Of a DNA stretch of 64,000 bases, positions 1 through 7,159 are shown in pieces. The stretch spans positions 1,302,001-1,366,000 of the forward strand of contig OZ252050.1 of NCBI GenBank assembly GCA_965247975.1, written 5' to 3'. Source of the DNA: Taishania sp965247975. GTDB lineage: Bacteria; Bacteroidota; Bacteroidia; Flavobacteriales_D; Crocinitomicaceae. The translations under genes were made by a program, and so were the position numbers. The notes below the pieces were generated by a model that saw nothing but the letters and a program-made list of their open reading frames with translations, had not been told where the DNA came from and searched no databases. Positions within the stretch are counted from its first letter, which is position 1. The number at the start of each line of letters is the position of its first letter.

Positions 1-319
1 TCATGGCGATCAAACTCACAGACATGCTCATTTTTGTGGCAACTGACGTGCGTGCAACTCCGTTCAATTGTGAACTTTTGCCCATAATCAGAAACAAAGA
101 AATGAACAATAAGGCTGCAATAATGGCGTAAAAACCCCAATTCGTTAAATTTTCTGAGACATGTGTCCATGGTTTATTCGTGAATAGATAACCACAAGCG
201 AATGCCGTAAAATAGTTAAACACAATGGCTTGAAACGTGTCAACCTTGTATTTTGTAAATAATTTAAAAATAGCGAAAATGGAACTCGACGCGATGATCG
301 ATAAGATGAGTGCGGTCAT
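1..319 (-). CDS. EamA/DMT-type membrane transporter, partial (3' end outside window)
   Basis: This is the first 106 codons of a gene on the minus strand that runs out of the window at base 1. The reading frame starts with ATG at 319-317, inside an ATGA overlap with the ribD stop codon (318-316), so it is probably translated by coupling to ribD. The visible protein is very hydrophobic, with three likely membrane segments: near residues 2-18, around residues 30-45, and around residues 62-80. It looks like the N-terminal half of an EamA/DMT-family permease, which export small metabolites. The substrate cannot be judged. Coupling to ribD could be a simple housekeeping arrangement. Confidence 0.6.
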   Translation of the reverse strand, partial: MTALILSIIASSSIFAIFKLFTKYKVDTFQAIVFNYFTAFACGYLFTNKPWTHVSENLTNWGFYAIIAALLFISLFLIMGKSSQLNGVARTSVATKMSMSVSLIAM

Positions 320-1350
320 ATGTTTCTATAGATGTGTGTTAAATCTTCACCAAACGAAAATTCATTGATTAATTTGCCGCTGATTGCAGGCGCATCCAAG
401 CCTTCTCCAAATTTGATTTTTCCAGTCAGAATGCGCGCTTCATCCCATAAATTGGAGGTAATAAACGATTGCAAAGTTAAAGCGCCTCCTTCAATAATCA
501 CGGATTGTATTCCTTCAGAATGAAGCACTTTCAATATGGTCTCGGGCATTAAGTCTGATAATTGGATGAATTTTACATTTCCTTTTTCTTCGGTTTTTAG
601 TTTGTTCAAAACAATTGTTGTTGCACCTTGATCAAAAATGGCGTGATTTTCCGAAAGTTCCAATTTTGCATCTAAAACTATCCGAGTTGGATTTTTGCCC
701 TTCCATTCGCGGACGGTCAACGAAGGGTTATCAACTATAACCGTATTTTTCCCAACTAAAATTGCTGACTCTTCAGCTCTCCATTTGTGGACCAATTGTT
801 TGGTTTCTGGCTTTGTGATCCAATTGATTCCTTGCTCAGATTCGGTTCGTTTGCGATCCAAAAAACCGTCTAATGTTTGTGCCCATTTCAGGATCACATA
901 AGGTCTTTTTTTTGTGTGAAAAGTAAAAAATCGTCTGTTTAGTTCTAAGGCTTCGCGCTCCAGAATTCCTTCCACAACCTCAATTCCAGCGTTGCGAAGT
1001 CGTTCGATTCCTTTTCCATTCACTTCAGAAAATGAATCGGGACAGGCAATCACCACTTTTTTGAATTGATGTTTGACAATCAAATCCGCACAAGGAGGTG
1101 TTTTACCAAAATGAGCACAAGGTTCCAAAGAAACATAAATGGTTGATTCCGCTAAAAGCGATGCGTCATCCACCGAATTTACAGCATTGACCTCGGCATG
1201 TGGTCCACCATATTGCTGATGGAAACCTTCGCCAATGATTTTGTCATTATGGACGATTACCGCACCCACCAAAGGATTCGGAGCAACGTTTCCAAGTCCC
1301 ATTTTTGCCAGGGACAAGCATCGATGCATGTATTTTTCGTCCAAATTCAC
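316..1350 (-). CDS. ribD: Bifunctional riboflavin biosynthesis deaminase/reductase RibD
   Basis: RibD carries out two cytosolic steps of riboflavin synthesis: deamination of the diaminohydroxy-pyrimidine phosphate made from GTP, then NADPH-dependent reduction of the ribosyl side chain. The 344-residue length is usual for the fused enzyme. The deaminase domain (about 1-145) has the zinc-site pattern: PHAEV (His51, Glu53) and EPCAHFGKTPPC (Cys78, Cys87). The reductase domain follows (about 148-344), starting at RPYVILKWAQTLDG. The start is the ATG at 1350. The 3' end overlaps a transporter gene by 4 bases (ATGA). A TATCTTCG box at 1362-1355 on the same strand is close to the Bacteroidota -7 consensus. 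No other rib gene is in the window. Confidence 0.95.
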   Translation of the reverse strand: MNLDEKYMHRCLSLAKMGLGNVAPNPLVGAVIVHNDKIIGEGFHQQYGGPHAEVNAVNSVDDASLLAESTIYVSLEPCAHFGKTPPCADLIVKHQFKKVVIACPDSFSEVNGKGIERLRNAGIEVVEGILEREALELNRRFFTFHTKKRPYVILKWAQTLDGFLDRKRTESEQGINWITKPETKQLVHKWRAEESAILVGKNTVIVDNPSLTVREWKGKNPTRIVLDAKLELSENHAIFDQGATTIVLNKLKTEEKGNVKFIQLSDLMPETILKVLHSEGIQSVIIEGGALTLQSFITSNLWDEARILTGKIKFGEGLDAPAISGKLINEFSFGEDLTHIYRNI

Positions 1351-1477
1351 GCAGCGAAGATAGCCTAAAAAATGAAGTTAAGTATAGCGTTGTGCCAAAG
1401 TGGAACTCAAAATTTGACTGACCCAATTGGAAATGGCGCTCTTCGTTAAACACCTTGGTCTCGCGTTTTTACTATAA

Positions 1478-1853
1478 ACCTCAGTTCGATTATAAATTTC
1501 ATTCAGATCGTCTAGACCACGAAGTAGATCCGAAGGTAAACACTTGAGTTTGAGAAAAAACAACGAAGTAATTAACTACGTTGCTGCTACCGCGGTGCGG
1601 GCTATTTCGAGGCGTTTTGACGAAAAAATCAAGTTTTTGTAGACGTAATTAAACTTGCTTTTAAATTAATTCATTGAAATTAACTTCGTTGCTGCTTGCG
1701 CGGTGTTCGTTGCTTTTAATCGCGATAGCTCGCACCGCGATAGCAACAACGCAGTTAATCCCTCATAAAACCGCCTGCTCTTTCAAATTTTAATTGAAAT
1801 CTGACCGCGCTAGCAAATACGAAGTAAATTATAATTTAGAATCGAACTAAGGT
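1478..1853. mobile_element. MITE-like non-autonomous element, copy 1 (376 bp)
   Basis: The element is bounded by terminal inverted repeats. The left end reads ACCTCAGTTCGATT and the complement of the right end reads ACCTTAGTTCGATT; similarity continues through TAAATT. A perfect 5-bp direct repeat, TATAA, flanks it at 1473-1477 and 1854-1858, as expected for a target-site duplication. Nearly the whole element recurs in reverse orientation at 53501-53831. It contains GC-richer internal hairpins, such as the pair of arms near 1679-1705 and 1731-1760, and no credible gene. Copy 1 holds two extra stretches of roughly 20 and 27 bases compared with copy 2. No transposase is in the window, so mobilisation in trans is inferred. 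Confidence 0.8.
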
Positions 1854-1944
1854 TATAATCATTTCTTAGTTGTTGATCTATTTTAATTCTTTGCGTTTCA
1901 ATAAAAATAAATCTCAAATTCAAAATTTCAATTAAATTTAACTC

Positions 1945-3189
1945 ATGACATTTACCAGAAAAGAAAAACTCGGCTATTTATTTTCCTTGCCAGTGATTGT
2001 GGCTGCTCTCGGCTATTTCGTTGATATTTACGATTTGTTGCTTTTTTCAATTGTTCGATTGCCAAGCCTCGAAAGCATGGGCTTAGATGTTGATACTTAT
2101 GGAGCGATGATTCTTTCTTGGGAAAAAATTGGGCTCTTACTCGGTGGAATTCTCTGGGGTGTTTTTGGCGACAAAAAAGGCAGATTGTCTGTGCTTTTCG
2201 GATCCATTTTAGTTTACTCATTAGCTAACATGGCTTGTGGATTATTGCCTCATGTTGATTTTATGGAGAAGCAAAACGCCTATGCCTTGTTTCGTTTCAT
2301 TGCGGGAATTGGTTTGGCGGGGGAGTTAGGTGCTGGAATTACTTTGGTAGCTGAATCTTTGCCCAAAGAATTGCGTGCCATCGGTACATCTATCGTAGCT
2401 GGATTTGGCTTGCTTGGAGCGGTTGTTGCCAGTTTAACAGTTGATTTAGCTGGAGATTGGACCATCGCTTATTTTATTGGTGGTGGCATGGGGCTGGCGT
2501 TGCTCATTTTCAGAATTGGAGTGATGGAATCGGGTATGTACAAAAGTCTTTCTAGCAATGAAGGCGTTTCCAAAGGAAATTTCTTTATGTTCTTCACCAA
2601 TTGGGAACGATTTGTTCGCTACATCAAATGTATTGCTATCGGACTTCCAACTTGGTTTTGCATTGGAATTTTGGCCGTTTTTGCCAATCAATTTGGTGAA
2701 GCTTTAGGAATAGTTGGCGAAATCGATCCTGGCAAAGCAATTCTTTGGGCCTATGTTGGTATTTCAGTCGGCGATTTTGGAAGCGGATTTTTTAGTAATT
2801 GGTTGAAATCACGCAAGAAAGCAATTGTATATATGATGCTTTTCACAGTTGTTGGTGTTCTGCTCATGCTTTTTGGAGCCGCCAAATCTGTAGGAATGTA
2901 CTATTTCTTCTGTGTATGGCTTGGTTTGGGCACTGGATATTGGGCACTTTTTGTAACGATGGCAGCAGAACAGTTTGGTACCAACATCCGCGCTACAGCG
3001 GCCACAACCATTCCAAACATGGTGCGCGGTACCTTGGTCATCATGATAATCGGTTTTGATTTTTTCAAACCAAGTGCTGGAGTTATTTGGTCGGCAGTGA
3101 TTGTTGGAGCCGTTGCCTTTGGACTTGGAATTTATTCCACCTTAACCATTGGTGAGACACATGGCAAAGAGTTGGATTATTTGGAGTGA
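1945..3189 (+). CDS. Major facilitator superfamily (MFS) transporter
   Basis: This is a 414-residue inner-membrane permease with about 12 hydrophobic segments. It shows hallmarks of the sugar/organic-acid branch of the MFS: a first helix ending in an acidic FVDIYD stretch (Asp27, Asp30), the loop 2-3 motif GDKKGR (75-80), and the RFIAGIGLAGELGAG segment (about 117-131) that follows helix 4 in this branch. Substrate cannot be told from sequence; related proteins carry aromatic acids, dicarboxylates or metabolite anions. The ATG at 1945 directly precedes a typical first loop and helix. It stands alone between the MITE-like element and the ATPase array, with no adjacent catabolic genes. Confidence 0.85.
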   Translation: MTFTRKEKLGYLFSLPVIVAALGYFVDIYDLLLFSIVRLPSLESMGLDVDTYGAMILSWEKIGLLLGGILWGVFGDKKGRLSVLFGSILVYSLANMACGLLPHVDFMEKQNAYALFRFIAGIGLAGELGAGITLVAESLPKELRAIGTSIVAGFGLLGAVVASLTVDLAGDWTIAYFIGGGMGLALLIFRIGVMESGMYKSLSSNEGVSKGNFFMFFTNWERFVRYIKCIAIGLPTWFCIGILAVFANQFGEALGIVGEIDPGKAILWAYVGISVGDFGSGFFSNWLKSRKKAIVYMMLFTVVGVLLMLFGAAKSVGMYYFFCVWLGLGTGYWALFVTMAAEQFGTNIRATAATTIPNMVRGTLVIMIIGFDFFKPSAGVIWSAVIVGAVAFGLGIYSTLTIGETHGKELDYLE

Positions 3190-3200
3190 TCTAGTTTGAT

Positions 3201-3215
3201 TCGTTATTTTAACGA
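3201..3215. repeat. Perfect 6-bp-arm palindrome after the MFS gene
   Basis: TCGTTA-TTT-TAACGA lies 12 bases after the MFS stop codon. It is not followed by a T-run, so it is a poor terminator. It is not in register with the TTCG-N8-CGAA sites that begin at 3249, so it may be unrelated. Confidence 0.35.
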
Positions 3216-3248
3216 TTTAAATTTTACTCCCTCGAAATTTTCAAAAGG

Positions 3249-3383
3249 TTCGAATCAAAACGAATTATTTAAATTTAAATAAAAAGATTCGTCTTTACAC
3301 GAAAAAGAGCAATTTAATTTAAAAAGTTTCGTCTATACACGAAAAAAATGTAAATTTGTAAAAAAGTTTCGAGTATGGACGAA
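3249..3383. promoter_or_regulatory. Phased array of four TTCG-N8-CGAA palindromes (operator-like)
   Basis: Four 16-bp sites with TTCG and CGAA arms and an 8-bp core lie at 3249-3264, 3288-3303, 3328-3343 and 3368-3383. Their cores are AATCAAAA, TCTTTACA, TCTATACA and AGTATGGA. Site-to-site spacing is 39, 40 and 40 bp. The last two full units also share flanking AAAAAG. The fourth site contains the ATG (3375) of the AAA ATPase gene, so GACGAA encodes its residues 2-3. A TAAATTTG promoter box at 3351-3358 sits between the third and fourth sites. The layout suggests cooperative binding and autorepression; this is inferred. Confidence 0.75.
3351..3358 (+). promoter_or_regulatory. Bacteroidota -7 promoter box (TAAATTTG) for the first AAA ATPase
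   Basis: The box matches TAnnTTTG and lies 17 bases before the ATG at 3375. Palindrome 3 (3328-3343) covers the expected -33 zone, and palindrome 4 covers the start codon. Confidence 0.5.
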
Positions 3384-4661
3384 TTATTTCAAGAGTTAGA
3401 AAAGTTCAATTTCTGGAATAGACCTGTTCCTCAAATGGGAATGGTGCGCGTTGACTACATGGATGATATTCAACAGTACCTCAATAACAAATTAGTCAAA
3501 GTTTTGGTCGGGCAACGTCGTTCGGGCAAAAGCTATATACTCAGACAAATAGCTGATGACCTCATACAAAGTGGGGTTAAGCCAAACCAATTATTTTACT
3601 TGAATAAAGAATACATTGCGTTTGATTTGATCAAAAACTATCAAGATTTAGATGCGTTAATTGCCCTCTATAAAAAGAAACTAAAACCGAAGGGCAAAGT
3701 TTATTTGTTTTTGGATGAAGTGCAAAACATCGAAGGTTGGGAACGATTGGTGAATTCTTATGCCCAGGATTTTACAGCGGATTATGAAATTTTCATCACA
3801 GGTTCAAATTCCAAAATGCTTTCAGGAGAATTGGCTTCGTTGTTGTCTGGAAGATACGTGAGTTTCAATATTTTCCCCTTCAGTTATCAAGAATACTTAG
3901 CTTTAAGCAAGCAAGAAAGTGGTAAATTGACTTTCATCGATTACATGCAAAGTGGTGGCTTGCCTGAACTTTTCGCTTTGCCTAATGAGGAAACAAAGAG
4001 ACACTACACGAGCTCGGTGAAAGATACCGTTTTGTTGCGTGATGTTATCCAAAGACATGCCATCAAAGACCCAAAATTGTTGGAAGATATTTTCACGTAT
4101 TTGGTGAACAATGCTTCAAACTTAATGTCTGTCAATAATATAACCAATTATCTGAAAAGCAACGGACGAAAAACGTCATACGATACCATCGCTAATTACA
4201 TCGGTTTTATTGAAGATACGTTTTTGGTTCACAAAGCAGAACGATTTGACATCAAAGGAAAAGACACCATTGCTGGAAATGTGAAATACTATACCAACGA
4301 CCTCGCGTTCAAGAATTATTTGTTCAGTGGCTTTGGCTATGGCATCGGGTATTTGTTTGAAAACCTAGTTTACCTCATGCTTCGTCGTTTGAACTTTTTG
4401 GTTTATGTTGGCGTGTTGCCGAAAAAAGAAGTAGATTTTGTGGCGAAAAAAGGAAATCAAACGTGCTACGTTCAATGTGCTTATCTTACTGTTGAAGAAT
4501 CTACACTCGAACGAGAATACGCGGCACTCGAAGCAATCCCAGACAATTTACCGAAAATTCTTGTGACTGCAGATGATTACGTTCTGCCAAATAGAAATGG
4601 AATCTTCCACGTGCAAGCCTGGAACTTTGAAGAAAAAATGAAGCAGATTTTAGCGATTTGA
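3375..4661 (+). CDS. AAA ATPase with DUF4143 C-terminal domain (first of pair)
   Basis: This 428-residue protein belongs to the large AAA_14/DUF4143 family (COG1373-like), whose function is unsettled. The N-terminal ATPase has a Walker A motif GQRRSGKS (46-53), a Walker B VYLFLDEVQ (109-117), a sensor-like ITGSNSKM (141-148) and the SGRY arginine (158-161). The C-terminal DUF4143 part resembles a PD-(D/E)xK nuclease fold. EVDFV is present (352-356), but the usual EvK-type strand reads CYVQCAY (364-370), with no lysine, so nuclease activity looks lost. A helix-turn-helix-like stretch lies near 235-285. The start codon sits in the fourth palindrome of the upstream array. A second member of the same family follows 240 bp downstream. 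Confidence 0.85.
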   Translation: MDELFQELEKFNFWNRPVPQMGMVRVDYMDDIQQYLNNKLVKVLVGQRRSGKSYILRQIADDLIQSGVKPNQLFYLNKEYIAFDLIKNYQDLDALIALYKKKLKPKGKVYLFLDEVQNIEGWERLVNSYAQDFTADYEIFITGSNSKMLSGELASLLSGRYVSFNIFPFSYQEYLALSKQESGKLTFIDYMQSGGLPELFALPNEETKRHYTSSVKDTVLLRDVIQRHAIKDPKLLEDIFTYLVNNASNLMSVNNITNYLKSNGRKTSYDTIANYIGFIEDTFLVHKAERFDIKGKDTIAGNVKYYTNDLAFKNYLFSGFGYGIGYLFENLVYLMLRRLNFLVYVGVLPKKEVDFVAKKGNQTCYVQCAYLTVEESTLEREYAALEAIPDNLPKILVTADDYVLPNRNGIFHVQAWNFEEKMKQILAI

Positions 4662-4797
4662 CCTAAAGCTGGAAACGAAAATTGATTCTAAATTTCAAAT
4701 GAAAAAATCTTAGTTTTATTGTTTTTTGCAAGCAGCTTCTTCCCGAAAAAAAAATAGGCTGATTCAATTAATTTATCCCTCAATTTGCTTTAATAAA

Positions 4798-4881
4798 TGT
4801 TTGCATCAACAAACAAATAAATTTAAAAAATGTTTATTGTGATAAACAATAATTAGTGTTTAATGTTTGTTATAATAAACA
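4798..4881. promoter_or_regulatory. Phased array of three TGTTTR-N6-YAAACA palindromes (operator-like)
   Basis: Three 18-bp palindromes lie at 4798-4815 (core CATCAA), 4831-4848 (core TTGTGA) and 4864-4881 (core TTATAA), starting exactly 33 bp apart. Each has arms TGTTTG or TGTTTA and CAAACA or TAAACA. Directly after the third site comes a TAACTTTG promoter box at 4889-4896, and TTTG at 4866-4869 inside site 3 is placed correctly for a -33 element. The motif differs entirely from the TTCG-N8-CGAA motif of the neighbouring ATPase gene. Autoregulation by the encoded ATPase or an unlinked regulator is inferred. Confidence 0.75.
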
Positions 4882-4888
4882 AATTTTG

Positions 4889-4896
4889 TAACTTTG
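4889..4896 (+). promoter_or_regulatory. Bacteroidota -7 promoter box (TAACTTTG) for the second AAA ATPase
   Basis: The box matches TAnnTTTG, with TTTG 19 bp upstream at 4866-4869. It lies 7 bases before the ATG at 4904, so the leader is very short or absent. Confidence 0.55.
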
Positions 4897-4903
4897 TGAA
4901 CCA

Positions 4904-6106
4904 ATGATCAATGAAATGGAACAAATTTATCTCGATTCCAAAGAAACAATAAGCACATTAAAACCTCGGTTTAGAAGAAATTTCATCGATGAAATCGATT
5001 GGGAGGAACCTTTGTTGTTTATTCTCGGCTCAAGAGGTGTTGGTAAAACAACGTTGATTCTTCAATTCATCAAAGAAAAATTCGGCACTTCAACCAAGGC
5101 ACTTTACATAAGCATGGATGACATGGCTTTAGCGAATTATACGCTATTCGATCTCGCGAAAAAGCATGTACAAAACGGTGGAACGCATTTGTTTGTTGAC
5201 GAAATACACAAATATCAAAACTGGAGTCAGGAATTGAAAAATATTCGTGATAAAATAAAGGATTTGAAGGTCGTTGCTACTGGGTCTTCCATTTTAGATA
5301 TCCAACAAGGAAATGCTGATCTCAGCAGACGAAGCGTGATCTATACATTGCATGGCTTGTCATTCAGAGAATATGTGAATATTGAACTAAAACTTCAATT
5401 GCCACTTGTTTCGCTTGAAGATATTGTAACAAAACACGAAGAAATTGTCCCAGATTTACTAATGCAATTCAAGCCTTTGGAGCATTTTTCCAGTTACTTG
5501 AAATATGGCTATTTTCCGTTTTATTTGGAAGGTACCAAAAACTATCACCACAAGTTGGGTAATGTGTTGAACGTTGTGTTGGAACAAGATATGGCCTTGA
5601 TTGAAGGCGTTGATTTGAGCAAAATTCCGAAAATTAGAAAGCTCATTTATTTACTTTCTACGCAAGTGCCTTATCAGCCTAATATTACTAAATTGGCTGA
5701 AGCGCTTGAAACGGATAGAATTACGTTGCTCAGTTATTTGAATTCCTTGCAAAAGGCTTCTGTGCTTACGCTTGCGAGATTGAAAGGAAAGTTTTACACC
5801 CAGCTCACCAAGCCGGATAAAATTTATTTGCAAAATACGAACTTGCTTTATTTGAGTCAGTCGCAGGTAAACATTGGAACGCTCCGAGAAACTTTTTTTG
5901 CCAATCAAGTTGGTCTAAAGCATGTATTAAACTTGGCTCCAAAAGGTGATTTTGTAGTAAATGATCGTTACACGTTTGAAGTGGGCGGCGCAAGTAAAAA
6001 TTTCAAGCAAATTGCTGGTTTAGAAGATAGTTACTTGGCTGTGGATGAAATGCCTCTTGGAATTAACAATAGAATTCCGTTATGGTTATTTGGGTTTATG
6101 TATTAA
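4904..6106 (+). CDS. AAA ATPase with DUF4143 C-terminal domain (second of pair)
   Basis: This 400-residue AAA_14/DUF4143-family protein is only loosely similar to its upstream neighbour. Walker A is GSRGVGKTT (42-50), Walker B is HLFVDEIHK (95-103), and the sensor-like segment is ATGSS (125-129), followed by SRRSVIYTLHGLSFREY. A winged-helix-like region lies near 245-290. The C-terminus keeps the family signature FEVGGASKNFKQI and ends in IPLWLFGFMY, which is typical, so the gene is complete. Start choice is ATG 4904; ATG 4913 (residue 4 onward) is also possible. It has its own palindrome array. The role of the family is unknown; DNA binding through the winged-helix part is plausible. Confidence 0.85.
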   Translation: MINEMEQIYLDSKETISTLKPRFRRNFIDEIDWEEPLLFILGSRGVGKTTLILQFIKEKFGTSTKALYISMDDMALANYTLFDLAKKHVQNGGTHLFVDEIHKYQNWSQELKNIRDKIKDLKVVATGSSILDIQQGNADLSRRSVIYTLHGLSFREYVNIELKLQLPLVSLEDIVTKHEEIVPDLLMQFKPLEHFSSYLKYGYFPFYLEGTKNYHHKLGNVLNVVLEQDMALIEGVDLSKIPKIRKLIYLLSTQVPYQPNITKLAEALETDRITLLSYLNSLQKASVLTLARLKGKFYTQLTKPDKIYLQNTNLLYLSQSQVNIGTLRETFFANQVGLKHVLNLAPKGDFVVNDRYTFEVGGASKNFKQIAGLEDSYLAVDEMPLGINNRIPLWLFGFMY

Positions 6107-6296
6107 AGGTTGATGGTAGCTCATTATAAGACCGTTGCAAAACTGCCAACTCATCGTTCATACGAAAATTTAACTCAATCATTAACAATTGGTTAACTCA
6201 TTCGTAAAATTTTCTAAAGCCTCGATTTGACAATTTTGCAAATGTCTTATTATCAAAACGAAACATGAATTGGGTTAACTAAATATTATAGAAACA

Positions 6297-6331
6297 AAAA
6301 AAGGTTCAAAACCTAAGTTTTGAACCTTTTG
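6297..6331 (-). terminator. Rho-independent terminator of the peroxiredoxin gene
   Basis: AAGGTTCAAAAC and GTTTTGAACCTT pair around a CTTA loop, followed on the minus strand by a T-run. It lies 18 bases after the peroxiredoxin stop codon. Confidence 0.85.
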
Positions 6332-6348
6332 AAATACTATAGTTTTTT

Positions 6349-6981
6349 TTAATGATTCGCCAAATACTCAGCAACACCATCAAAACTAGCTTTCATTCCG
6401 TCTTCTCCTTTGTGCCAGTTTGCCGGACAAACTTCACCATTTTCTTCGAAGAATTGCAACGCATCCACCATTCTTAGTGCTTCGTCAACGTTTCTTCCTA
6501 ATGGGAAATTATTAACCAATTGGTGCATTACCGTTCCTTCTTTATCGATCAAAAACAAACCACGGTAAGCAATCATCGGACCTGAAGCAGTCAATTGTCC
6601 ATCCATATCGTATTCATATTCTCCTGCCAATACACCATAAGCTTCTGAGATTGTTTTGCTTGTATCAGCAACGATAGGATACGTGATTCCTTCAATTCCA
6701 CCTTTGTTTTTAGGTACTTGCAACCATCCCCAGTGAGATTCTTCAGTGTCTGTTGAACACGCAACGACTTTCACACCACGCGCTTCGAACTCACCCAATT
6801 TCGCTTGAAATGCATGAAGTTCTGAAGGACAAACGAATGTAAAATCTTTCGGGTAAAAGAAAAATACCACGTGATTTTTCCCAATGTATTGATCCAATGA
6901 AAAATCGCTCACAATTTCTCTTCCGTTTACTACAGCTCCAGCGCTAAATGAAGGTGCTTTTTTTCCTACTAATACTGCCAT
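6349..6981 (-). CDS. Typical 2-Cys peroxiredoxin (AhpC/TSA family)
   Basis: This cytosolic thiol peroxidase reduces hydrogen peroxide and alkyl hydroperoxides, with electrons from thioredoxin or AhpF. The 210-residue protein has the peroxidatic motif DFTFVCPSE (Cys near 51) and the resolving-cysteine motif EVCPANW (Cys near 184). It also has the C-terminal tail of the Prx1/AhpC class. It stands alone as a single-gene unit: a perfect TATCTTTG promoter box is at 7027-7020, and a strong terminator lies just after the stop codon. No ahpF gene or oxyR-like regulator is nearby. The symbol ahpC would be reasonable, but the exact subclass is not certain. Confidence 0.95.
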   Translation of the reverse strand: MAVLVGKKAPSFSAGAVVNGREIVSDFSLDQYIGKNHVVFFFYPKDFTFVCPSELHAFQAKLGEFEARGVKVVACSTDTEESHWGWLQVPKNKGGIEGITYPIVADTSKTISEAYGVLAGEYEYDMDGQLTASGPMIAYRGLFLIDKEGTVMHQLVNNFPLGRNVDEALRMVDALQFFEENGEVCPANWHKGEDGMKASFDGVAEYLANH

Positions 6982-7019
6982 TTTTTTATTTTTTAGATTA
7001 TTTGATTCTTATTTTGCCA

Positions 7020-7027
7020 CAAAGATA
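7020..7027 (-). promoter_or_regulatory. -7 promoter box (TATCTTTG) for the peroxiredoxin gene
   Basis: An exact TAnnTTTG match on the minus strand, 39 bases upstream of the start codon. Confidence 0.6.
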
Positions 7028-7159
7028 GTCTGTCTCATCTAAATGTAAAGCACTTAATCATTGATTTTTTAGTTTAAAATTATGCTTATTTAAACAAGTA
7101 ATATTTTTGCTCGCTTCTTCTTTTATTCCTATTTTTGAGCAATCCTAATAAAATACATC

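Noticed and set aside
1378..1563. Short minus-strand open frame ending in a sequence that includes DLNEIYNRTEV, also found near 53800
   Set aside because: The shared peptide arises because both frames cross the same inverted-repeat end of the MITE-like element; the remaining text is not conserved between copies.
3249..3383. CRISPR array
   Set aside because: Repeats are only 16 bp, vary in the core, and the spacer text is AT-rich and partly shared between units; no cas genes are near. An operator array fits better.
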